Positions 1-5,238 of a stretch of DNA of 5,238 nt are shown one piece after another. The DNA comes from an uncultured beta proteobacterium (GTDB lineage: Bacteria > Pseudomonadota > Gammaproteobacteria > Burkholderiales > Burkholderiaceae_C). Positions within the stretch are counted from its first letter, which is position 1. Each line of letters begins with the position of its first letter. The position numbers and the translations under genes were made by a program. The stretch covers positions 1 to 5,238 of the forward strand of contig CAIOLZ010000189.1 of the NCBI GenBank assembly GCA_903859265.1. The letters run 5' to 3'. The notes below the pieces were generated by a model. It ran no database searches, was not told the origin of the DNA, and saw nothing but the letters and a program-made list of their open reading frames with translations.

Positions 1-1
1 C

Positions 2-667
2 ATTGCGTTCAATGAAGTGGCGCGCCGCGCCATCGTGACCGACCCGGATTTTTTCGGCGGCAATTTTTACGAGCATGGTGTGGTGCCCAAACGCGGTCTG
101 CGCATCGCCCGCATGATTGGACACATCACCTATCTCAGCGATGACGTGATGAACGAAAAATTCGGACGCCAGTTGCGCCCCGCTGCAAAGGCACTTGCCC
201 AGGCAGCGCACGCTATTGCATCGGACGGTTCGGACCCTGACACCACCCGGGATGCTGTGGTCGCCGCAGCGCAGTACCTCTACAGCACGCAGGAAGTTGA
301 GTTTCAGATTGAGAGCTACTTGCGCCACCAGGGCGACAAGTTTGCCGAATATTTCGATGCCAATACCTATTTGCTGATCACCCGAGCGCTGGATTATTTC
401 GACCCGGCACGCGCCTTTGGCGGGGATTTGAGTCTTGCCTTGCGCCGCGCTACCTGCAAATTTTTACTGGTGAGTTTCACGACTGACTGGCGTTTTAGCC
501 CCAAGCGCAGCCGCGAACTGGTCAAGGCCTTGCTGGACAACCAGCGCCATGTGAGCTACGCCGAAATCGATGCGCCGCACGGCCACGATGCGTTCTTGCT
601 GGACGATGCACGTTACATGGGCGTGGTGCGTGCTTACTTTGACAATGTGGCGGGAGCGTTGGCATGA
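2..667 (+). CDS. metX: Homoserine O-acyltransferase MetX (probably succinyltransferase), C-terminal part; 5' end outside window
   Basis: Transfers an acyl group, most likely from succinyl-CoA, to the hydroxyl of L-homoserine in the cytoplasm, the first committed step of methionine synthesis. It has an alpha/beta-hydrolase fold with a helical lid. The frame is open from base 2 (IAFNEVARRAIVTDP), so the GTG at 17 is internal. I estimate about 190 N-terminal residues are missing, including the nucleophile Ser. Visible are the lid segment (GDKFAEYFDANTYLLITRAL), the catalytic Asp in FTTDWRF (codon 485-487) and the catalytic His in GHDAFL (codon 584-586). Their 33-residue spacing fits the family. 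The Arg two residues after the Asp is the position linked to acyl-CoA choice in betaproteobacterial MetX, which favours succinyl-CoA. About 34 Ala-rich residues (codons about 179-280) separate FGRQLR from YSTQEVEF, longer than I recall for homologues. The stop overlaps metW by ATGA. The family call is firm; acyl-donor choice is inferred. Confidence 0.95.
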   Translation: MAFNEVARRAIVTDPDFFGGNFYEHGVVPKRGLRIARMIGHITYLSDDVMNEKFGRQLRPAAKALAQAAHAIASDGSDPDTTRDAVVAAAQYLYSTQEVEFQIESYLRHQGDKFAEYFDANTYLLITRALDYFDPARAFGGDLSLALRRATCKFLLVSFTTDWRFSPKRSRELVKALLDNQRHVSYAEIDAPHGHDAFLLDDARYMGVVRAYFDNVAGALA

Positions 668-1245
668 GCGATCTGGCCATTCAGCACGCCATTGCCGAAC
701 TGGTGCCGCGCGGCGCGCGCGTTCTCGATTTGGGTTGTGGGGACGGCGCCATGCTGGACTATTTGCAGCGCACGCGCGGCTGCACGGGCTACGGTGTTGA
801 GATTGACGATGCCAATGTGCTGGCCTGCATTCGCCGCGGCGTGGATGTGATTCAGCTCAATCTTGACGAGGGGCTGGCCGTATTTGAGGATGCTTCGTTT
901 GATGTGGTGTTGCAGATCGATACGCTGCAGCACTTGCGCAATGCCGAAGTCATGTTGCGCGAGACGGCCCGGGTCGGGCGCCTTGGCATTGTTGCTTTTC
1001 CCAACTTTGCCCATTGGCAGAACCGCTGGAGCATTTTGATGGGGCGCATGCCGGTGACCAAGCGCTTGCCGTACCAGTGGTACGACACGCCCAACATTCG
1101 CGTAGGCACCCATGCCGATCTGGCGGCGCTGGCGGCACGCAACGGGTTGCGCGTGCTCGACAGTTTTGGCTTGCAGGAGGGCCGCACTGTGCGCTTTGCC
1201 CCCAATCTGCTGGCCGGGACTTCGGTGTACAAACTGGCGCGCTGA
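664..1245 (+). CDS. metW: Methionine biosynthesis protein MetW
   Basis: A 193-residue, complete, SAM-methyltransferase-fold protein that is the usual partner of MetX in proteobacteria. In this family it is reported to be needed for MetX activity rather than being a proven methyltransferase. The nucleotide-binding Gly loop is VLDLGCGDG (residues 20-28), and the acidic residue ending strand 2 is in GVEID (Glu46). A later motif, FDVVLQIDTLQHLRN, matches the post-motif II region. The conserved MetW block with NFAHWQNRW and the motif LPYQWYDTPN follow. The length matches the family (about 190-200). The ATG at 664 is chosen because it forms the ATGA overlap with the metX stop and has GGGAG (652-656) 7 bases upstream, inside metX. 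This implies translational coupling, as expected for a two-protein complex. There is no signal peptide or membrane segment, so it is cytoplasmic. A generic class I methyltransferase is the alternative, but position and motifs make MetW very likely. Confidence 0.96.
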   Translation: MSDLAIQHAIAELVPRGARVLDLGCGDGAMLDYLQRTRGCTGYGVEIDDANVLACIRRGVDVIQLNLDEGLAVFEDASFDVVLQIDTLQHLRNAEVMLRETARVGRLGIVAFPNFAHWQNRWSILMGRMPVTKRLPYQWYDTPNIRVGTHADLAALAARNGLRVLDSFGLQEGRTVRFAPNLLAGTSVYKLAR

Positions 1246-1264
1246 GCGTCAAGCGTTTGGCAAC

Positions 1265-1309
1265 TCAGCATGCCTTGGTCAGGGGTGGCCGGGGTCCGTG
1301 GCATGATGA
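1265..1309. repeat. Imperfect inverted repeat between metW and the peptidase gene
   Basis: TCAGCATGCC (1265-1274) and GGCATGATGA (1300-1309) are complementary at 9 of 10 positions, around a GC-rich loop of about 25 bases. It lies 20 bases after the metW stop. It could slow or end transcription of metXW or serve as a binding site. It is not followed by a T-run on either strand, so it is not a standard intrinsic terminator. A match this good could arise by chance in a 106-bp gap. Confidence 0.25.
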
Positions 1310-1340
1310 CAATCCGTGCGCTAAAAAAATTCCAATTTTC

Positions 1341-1344
1341 AGGA
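1341..1344 (+). promoter_or_regulatory. Ribosome binding site of the M20 peptidase gene
   Basis: AGGA lies 7 bases before the ATG at 1352, within an AT-rich stretch (about 1322-1348, including a run of seven A) that contrasts with the GC-rich surroundings. It fixes the peptidase start. An independent promoter probably lies in the 1246-1340 gap, but I could not identify a convincing -35/-10 pair there. Confidence 0.75.
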
Positions 1345-1351
1345 AATTGCC

Positions 1352-2782
1352 ATGAACGCCACCCAAGTTCTCGACGAAGTATCCAATGCCTGGGACTCGC
1401 GCATCTTGCCCCAGTTGCAGGAATACATCCGAATCCCCGCCAAGTCGCCCATGTTTGACGCTGACTGGCAGGAGCATGGCTATCTCGATACCGTTGTGCA
1501 CAGCACGGCGCGCTGGATCGAAGCGCAGAAGGTCGCAGGACTGACGCTCGAAGTGGTGCGCCTCGAAGGCCGCACGCCCGTATTGTTCTTCGAGGTTGCG
1601 GCTACCAAAGCGGCTCAAAACACCGTATTGATGTACGGCCATCTCGACAAACAGCCTGAGTTTTCCGGCTGGCGCAATGATCTTGGCCCATGGACGCCGG
1701 TGTTGCAGGACGGCAAGTTGTACGGGCGTGGTGGCGCGGACGATGGCTATGCCGCCTATGCCGCCATTACGGCCATCCAGGCCCTGAAGTCGCAAAACAT
1801 CGCGCACCCCAAAATCGTTGGCCTGATCGAGACGGCGGAAGAAAGTGGTTCCTTCGATTTGCTGCCTTATGTGGACGCACTCAAAACCCGCATGGGCGAC
1901 GTCGGGCTGGTGGTTTGTCTCGACTCCGGCGCGGGCAACTACGACCAGCTTTGGCTGACCAACAGTTTGCGCGGCATGGTCAGTGGCGTTTTGAAAGTCG
2001 AAATCCTGACCGAAGGCGTGCATTCGGGTGATGCCAGCGGGCTGGTGCCCTCAAGCTTTCGCATCATGCGCCAGGTGCTTGACCGCCTGGAAGACAGCGC
2101 CACCGGGCGGTTGTTGCCAGCGAGTTTTCATTGTGAAGTGCCTGCCGAGCGGCTCCAGCAGGCCAAGGCTACAGCCGCCATATTGGGTGAGGAAATTTAC
2201 AAACGGTTTCCCTGGGCCCACTATGACTGTGGCGGCTCCACGGCCTTCTCCCTGCCTACCACCACGGACCCTTTGCAAGCTTTGCTCAACCGCACCTGGA
2301 CCCCCACCCTGAGCGTGACCGGTGCCGACGGTTTTCCGGATCTGCAAAATGCCGGCAACGTGCTGCGGCCCTACACGGCGTTCAAGATGTCATTGCGCTT
2401 GCCGCCGCTGGTCGAAGCCGACAAGGCGGTGCAAGAACTCAAGGCGCTGCTCGAAGACAATGCCCCGTACCAGGCCCGTGTGACTTTTGAGCGTGGGTCC
2501 AGCGCCACCGGCTGGAATGCACCGGACACCGCGAGCTGGTTTGAAGCGGCGCTCAATGCCGCATCGAAAGCACACTTCGGCGCAGCATGCGGCTATATCG
2601 GTCAGGGCGGCACCATCCCGCTTATGAACATGCTCTCCAAGGGCTTTCCAAAGGCGCAAATGATGGTCTGTGGCGTACTGGGACCCAAGGCCAATGCCCA
2701 CGGGCCCAACGAGTTTTTGCACGTCCCTTACGCCAAGAAGCTGACAGCAGCGGTGGCAGAGGTGATCGCCCAAATCCCATGA
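1352..2782 (+). CDS. M20-family zinc metallopeptidase (CNDP/dipeptidase-like)
   Basis: A 476-residue di-zinc peptidase or amidohydrolase, probably a cytoplasmic dipeptidase since no signal peptide is seen. All expected active-site residues are visible. Zinc ligand His97 and Asp99 are in YGHLDKQP, the bridging Asp130 in GRGGADDG, the general base Glu163 and ligand Glu164 in ETAEESGS, Asp191 in CLDSGAG, and the last ligand His450 in NAHGPNEF. The catalytic domain is split by a dimerisation (lid) domain, about residues 207-345. That domain contains His224 (EGVHSGD), the residue that in dimeric M20 enzymes reaches the partner's active site. The length fits the carnosinase-like branch (about 460-480) rather than the shorter DapE or ArgE. 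The start is supported by AGGA 7 bases upstream. The stop overlaps the next gene by ATGA, so the two are probably co-translated. The substrate is unknown. The fold and catalytic class are sure; dipeptidase is the best guess. Confidence 0.93.
   Translation: MNATQVLDEVSNAWDSRILPQLQEYIRIPAKSPMFDADWQEHGYLDTVVHSTARWIEAQKVAGLTLEVVRLEGRTPVLFFEVAATKAAQNTVLMYGHLDKQPEFSGWRNDLGPWTPVLQDGKLYGRGGADDGYAAYAAITAIQALKSQNIAHPKIVGLIETAEESGSFDLLPYVDALKTRMGDVGLVVCLDSGAGNYDQLWLTNSLRGMVSGVLKVEILTEGVHSGDASGLVPSSFRIMRQVLDRLEDSATGRLLPASFHCEVPAERLQQAKATAAILGEEIYKRFPWAHYDCGGSTAFSLPTTTDPLQALLNRTWTPTLSVTGADGFPDLQNAGNVLRPYTAFKMSLRLPPLVEADKAVQELKALLEDNAPYQARVTFERGSSATGWNAPDTASWFEAALNAASKAHFGAACGYIGQGGTIPLMNMLSKGFPKAQMMVCGVLGPKANAHGPNEFLHVPYAKKLTAAVAEVIAQIP
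2759..2765 (+). promoter_or_regulatory. Possible ribosome binding site for the alpha/beta hydrolase, inside the peptidase gene
   Basis: GAGGTGA ends 13 bases before the ATG at 2779, a longer gap than usual. Initiation probably relies mainly on coupling through the ATGA overlap (2779-2782). No better site lies closer, and the overlap itself is the stronger evidence for this start. Confidence 0.45.
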
Positions 2783-3621
2783 CGGACGAGCTGCGCGTCT
2801 CCACCTTCATTGCCTCGGATGGCGACAACGTGGTGGTGCGGGACTGGCCGCTGGCGACGGGCAAAGCCGTGCGTGGCGTGGTTGTCATCGTGCATGGCCT
2901 GGGCGAGCACAGTGGGCGCTATGCGCACGTGGCAGAGCAACTCAACCGCTGGGGTTTTTTTGTGCGTGGTTACGACCAATGCGGGCACGGCGACTCCGGC
3001 GGCGTGCAGGGTACATTGCCCACGGATACGCGGCTGCTGGACGATCTGGCCGATATTGTCGATGACCTGCGCGCCCATATGGACGACGAACTGCCCCTGA
3101 TTCTTTTGGGGCACAGCATGGGGGGGCTGGTCGTTGCACACTTTGTCTCCTTGAACCTGCGGCCTGTTGAGGCCGTGGTGCTGTCATCGCCGGCATTAGA
3201 TCCCGGTCTGACTCCCGTGCAAAAGCTCCTGCTGTCGGTGTTGCCCAAGTATTTGCCGGACCTGCGGGTCAGCAACGGTGTGAACCCCCGGCATATTTCG
3301 CGCGACCCCAACGTGGTTGCGGCCTATCGGGAAGACCACAGGGTTCACGACCGTATTTCAGGCCGCCTGGCGCGCTTTATTGCCCGGGCCGGGCCTGCCA
3401 CTCTGGGCTGCGCTGCGCGCTGGAAAGTGCCGACCTTGCTGATGTACGCGGGCAGTGACCGGCTGCTCAACCCCGAGGGTAGCCGCCAGTTCACCAGGGC
3501 GGCACCGGCTGACGTGGTGAGGTCGGTTTGCTTCGAAGAGATGTACCACGAGATATTCAACGAACCCGACCGGGACAAAGTGTTTGCCACCCTGAAAAAC
3601 TGGCTGGATCAGCGGTTTTAG
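2779..3621 (+). CDS. Alpha/beta hydrolase, monoacylglycerol lipase / lysophospholipase type
   Basis: A 280-residue serine hydrolase of the Hydrolase_4 (serine aminopeptidase S33 / monoacylglycerol lipase) group, likely cleaving carboxyl esters of monoacylglycerols or lysophospholipids. The oxyanion-hole motif HGLGEHSGRY starts at His39. The nucleophile elbow is GHSMGG with Ser113. The acid Asp227 is in YAGSDRLL and His257 is in MYHEIFNEP, so the triad is complete and in family order. The cap lies between about residues 140 and 205. The frame is open further upstream (to 2587), but the N-terminus MTDELRVSTFIASDG, the family length and the ATGA overlap with the peptidase stop all favour 2779. 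There is no signal peptide or transmembrane segment. Its coupling to the peptidase suggests joint expression, but I see no shared pathway. Exact substrate is unknown; annotations in this family range from lipase to peptidase and haloperoxidase-like. Confidence 0.92.
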   Translation: MTDELRVSTFIASDGDNVVVRDWPLATGKAVRGVVVIVHGLGEHSGRYAHVAEQLNRWGFFVRGYDQCGHGDSGGVQGTLPTDTRLLDDLADIVDDLRAHMDDELPLILLGHSMGGLVVAHFVSLNLRPVEAVVLSSPALDPGLTPVQKLLLSVLPKYLPDLRVSNGVNPRHISRDPNVVAAYREDHRVHDRISGRLARFIARAGPATLGCAARWKVPTLLMYAGSDRLLNPEGSRQFTRAAPADVVRSVCFEEMYHEIFNEPDRDKVFATLKNWLDQRF

Positions 3622-3635
3622 CGCGCTTTAGCCGC
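3612..3635. repeat. Imperfect palindrome over the convergent stop codons
   Basis: GCGGTTTTAGCG at 3612-3623 is partly mirrored by the sequence up to CCGC at 3632-3635. The arms GCGGTT and AGCCGC pair if a G-U is allowed, with an internal mismatch of two bases and a short GCGC core. It contains the hydrolase stop (3619-3621) and the rsmE stop (3630-3628). It may be a weak two-way transcription end, but the stem is short and no U-tract follows, so it may equally be incidental. Confidence 0.25.
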
Positions 3636-4389
3636 CCATCGATAGCAGCGTCAGTGCTGCCAGGGCGGCAGTTTCGGCCCGCAACACCCGGGTGCCCAAC
3701 GATACGGGTACAAAGCCATTGGCAATCGCGGCGGCTTCTTCGTCGGGACTCAAACCACCTTCCGGACCAGACAGGAAAACAACGCCAGCCGGCGCATCGA
3801 ACTCCGGGGCGTTGCGGTGACCCAGCACCAGTGCGCCTTCACGCAAGGACAAAAGCCGTCGCGCCGGTCTGGTCTCGACCTTGTTCAAACCGGCTTTCAT
3901 CCACTGCGCCAAGGTTACCGGGGAGAACACCATAGGCACCCGGTTGCCACCACATTGCTCACACGCCGAGATTGCCGTGCTTTGCCAGTGCGCGGCCTTC
4001 TTTTCGGCGCGCTCTCCGGCCAGTCGCAGCACGCTGCGTTCTGTCATCAGTGGCTGGATGCTCGCCACGCCTAACTCGCAGGCTTTTTCCACCAGCCAAT
4101 CCATGCGCTCGTTGGCGGGCATGCCGACTGCGAGGTGAACCCTGACCGCGATTTCGCGTTCGATGGGGTGATGGGCGTCTATCCGCACCTGTACCTGACT
4201 GCGGCCCATTTGCGTCACCGTGGCTGAAAACTCACCGCCAGAAGATGGCACCGAGCCCGGCCCGTTGTTGAACAGGGTAATGGTGGCGCCGGGCTGTAGG
4301 CGCAGCACCTGCACATGCCGGGCCGCACCGGCGGGCAGGTCGATGGTTTGACCCACGACCAGCGCAGCGGGGCAGAAAAAACGGGGCAT
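3628..4389 (-). CDS. rsmE: 16S rRNA (uracil-1498-N3)-methyltransferase RsmE
   Basis: Methylates N3 of U1498 in helix 44 of 16S rRNA, using SAM, on the assembled 30S subunit. The protein is 253 residues; the E. coli enzyme has 243. The N-terminal PUA-like RNA-binding domain (about 1-75) opens MPRFFCP and includes RHVQVLRLQPG. The SPOUT domain follows, with GMPANERMDWLVEKACELGV (89-108), the QPLMTERSVLR block (112-122), and EQCGGNRVP (144-152). Next come the SAM-loop GPEGGLSPDEE (208-218) and the knot segment SLGTRVLRAETAALAAL (230-246). The PUA loop after LFN (41-52, rich in Gly, Pro and Ser) looks about 8 residues longer than usual. The ATG at 4389 gives the family's typical N-terminus. Upstream there is only an AGG touching the ATG, so translation probably depends on coupling to the kinase gene, whose stop is 12 bases away. 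The assignment is firm. Confidence 0.97.
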   Translation of the reverse strand: MPRFFCPAALVVGQTIDLPAGAARHVQVLRLQPGATITLFNNGPGSVPSSGGEFSATVTQMGRSQVQVRIDAHHPIEREIAVRVHLAVGMPANERMDWLVEKACELGVASIQPLMTERSVLRLAGERAEKKAAHWQSTAISACEQCGGNRVPMVFSPVTLAQWMKAGLNKVETRPARRLLSLREGALVLGHRNAPEFDAPAGVVFLSGPEGGLSPDEEAAAIANGFVPVSLGTRVLRAETAALAALTLLSMGG

Positions 4390-4401
4390 CCTGCAAACTG
4401 C

Positions 4402-5238
4402 TCAGGTACGTCCGAATGCGAACGCGTTGGGCACCTCGATGCCATCGATTTTTTCGATCAGCCGCAACAGGGGTTTGAGTTCGCGGTAGCGTGCGCAAGT
4501 GCTGCGCATGTAGTGGATGAAGCGGGGGGTGTCCGCCAGATACTGCGGTTTTCCGTCACGCAGGGTGAGGCGGGCAAAAATGCCGGCAACCTTGAGATGG
4601 CGTTGCAGGCCCATCCATTCGACACCGCGGTAAAACTCGCCGAAGTCATCGCCGACCGGCAGTCCGGCTTTGCGGGCCTTCTCCCAATACCGGATGGTGA
4701 CGTCAAGGCAAAACTCTTCATCCCAGCTCAAAAATGCATCCCGCATCAGACTGGCAATGTCGTAGGTAATCGGCCCGTACACCGCATCCTGAAAGTCGAG
4801 CACGCCCAGCCCCTGGCTGGACGCCATCAGGTTGCGGGGCATGAAATCGCGGTGCACGTAAACGCTGGGCCAGGACAAGTTGTTGCGGATGATGCAATCG
4901 AACGCGTCATCGAGCGTTTTGCGTTGCACGGCATCGAGTGTCAGGCCCCGGTGCTGGGCCACATACCACTGCGGATAAAGTTCCATTTCCCGACTGAGCA
5001 GGGCGTGGTCGTAGTCCGCTAGCACATCGGGCCTGGAAGCGAGTTGCCACTGCACAAGAATGTCCGTTGCCTCGAGGTACAGATCGAGTGGCGGCGGCGC
5101 CTTTGGGTCTATCAGCTGCATCATGGTTTGCATACCCAGATCGCTCAGAAGCATGAAACCATGGGTCGCGTCCCAGTCCAGAATATCGGGTACTCGCAGG
5201 CCCGCGGCCCGCATCAGAGCAGCCACTTTGACAAAAGG
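4402..5238 (-). CDS. amgK: Anomeric MurNAc/GlcNAc kinase AmgK-like (aminoglycoside phosphotransferase family); 5' end outside window
   Basis: The visible 278 residues (about four fifths of a usual 340) belong to the APH phosphotransferase family. AmgK phosphorylates the anomeric carbon of N-acetylmuramate and N-acetylglucosamine, feeding peptidoglycan recycling and bypassing the fosfomycin-sensitive MurA route. The reading frame continues to the right edge (PFVKVAALMRAAGLRVP), so the GTG at 5226 is internal. About 60 N-terminal residues, including the start of the ATP lobe, are missing. The catalytic loop is VHRDFMPRNLM, with catalytic Asp at codon 4848-4846 and metal-binding Asn at 4833-4831. 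The second metal-binding Asp is in VLDFQDAVYGP (codon 4797-4795). FMLLSDLG and YGPITYDIASLMRDAF are wordings typical of the AmgK group. Despite the family name, resistance to aminoglycosides is not implied. The partner uridylyltransferase gene murU is not next downstream; rsmE is. The family is sure; AmgK specificity is likely but rests on recalled motifs. Confidence 0.82.
   Translation of the reverse strand, partial: PFVKVAALMRAAGLRVPDILDWDATHGFMLLSDLGMQTMMQLIDPKAPPPLDLYLEATDILVQWQLASRPDVLADYDHALLSREMELYPQWYVAQHRGLTLDAVQRKTLDDAFDCIIRNNLSWPSVYVHRDFMPRNLMASSQGLGVLDFQDAVYGPITYDIASLMRDAFLSWDEEFCLDVTIRYWEKARKAGLPVGDDFGEFYRGVEWMGLQRHLKVAGIFARLTLRDGKPQYLADTPRFIHYMRSTCARYRELKPLLRLIEKIDGIEVPNAFAFGRT

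Noticed and set aside
17..19. GTG as start of the first gene
   Set aside because: The frame is open to base 2 and the residues before it (IAFNE) are conserved MetX sequence, so this is an internal Val codon of a gene cut by the window edge.
634..1113. 159-residue open frame antisense to metW
   Set aside because: It mirrors conserved MetW codons, has no domain likeness and no support from position.
1302..1313. -10-like CATGAT / GACAAT before the peptidase gene
   Set aside because: Each matches TATAAT at four of six bases, but no acceptable -35 lies 16-18 bases upstream, so I could not support a promoter call.
1327..1348. Possible hairpin hiding the peptidase ribosome binding site (TTCC/GGAA arms)
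   Set aside because: The stem is only 4 bp plus 2 after a mismatch, too weak to argue for translation control or a riboswitch.
1906..1913. GCTGGTGG, identical to the E. coli Chi site
   Set aside because: It is a single copy inside a conserved coding stretch. Chi sequences are lineage-specific and one match in 5 kb is expected by chance in GC-rich DNA.
1265..2023. 252-residue open frame on the minus strand, antisense to the peptidase
   Set aside because: It is a shadow of GC-rich codon use: it lies over conserved M20 motifs, its sequence resembles no family, and it has no clear ribosome binding site.
2587..2778. Longer N-terminus for the alpha/beta hydrolase starting at 2587
   Set aside because: It would overlap the end of the peptidase by nearly 200 bases, including the codon for its last metal ligand, and add sequence with no family likeness. 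The ATGA start at 2779 gives the normal length.
4315..5022. 235-residue open frame on the plus strand across rsmE and the kinase
   Set aside because: It is antisense to two well-supported genes and their junction, with no recognisable domain; high-GC shadow frames of this size are common.
5224..5226. GTG as start of the minus-strand kinase
   Set aside because: The frame stays open to the right edge with family-like residues (PFVK), and the ATP-lobe start would otherwise be missing.

Overview
This 5.2 kb window reads as ordinary chromosomal DNA from a betaproteobacterium, most likely a Burkholderiales member near Comamonadaceae (Rhodoferax/Polaromonas-like). That placement rests on moderately high GC, very dense packing, the metX-metW pair, and protein wording such as the MetX segment ending in EKFGR and the RsmE segment GMPANERMD. 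It is inferred from remembered family patterns, not from a search. No phage, transposon, CRISPR, tRNA or rRNA sequence was seen.

Layout. Four genes lie on the plus strand. The 3' part of metX (2-667, cut by the left edge) overlaps metW (664-1245) by an ATGA. A 106-bp gap follows, the only real intergenic space in the window. It holds a weak inverted repeat and the ribosome binding site of the next gene. An M20 zinc peptidase (1352-2782) then overlaps, again by ATGA, an alpha/beta hydrolase of the monoacylglycerol-lipase type (2779-3621). Two genes lie on the minus strand and are read from the right edge inward: amgK-like sugar kinase (5238-4402, cut by the right edge), then rsmE (4389-3628). 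The two strands converge with only 6 bp between the hydrolase and rsmE stop codons.

How the genes work together. MetX and MetW form the acylhomoserine step of methionine synthesis and are translationally coupled. The peptidase and hydrolase form a second coupled pair of general catabolic enzymes; their substrates cannot be read from sequence. AmgK (cell-wall sugar salvage) and RsmE (16S rRNA methylation) probably share a transcript but have no obvious functional link.

I found no undescribed system. The points most worth a second look are an apparent insertion of about 30 residues in the MetX lid region, the absence of murU directly downstream of amgK, and the very tight convergent gene ends. 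Each is modest.
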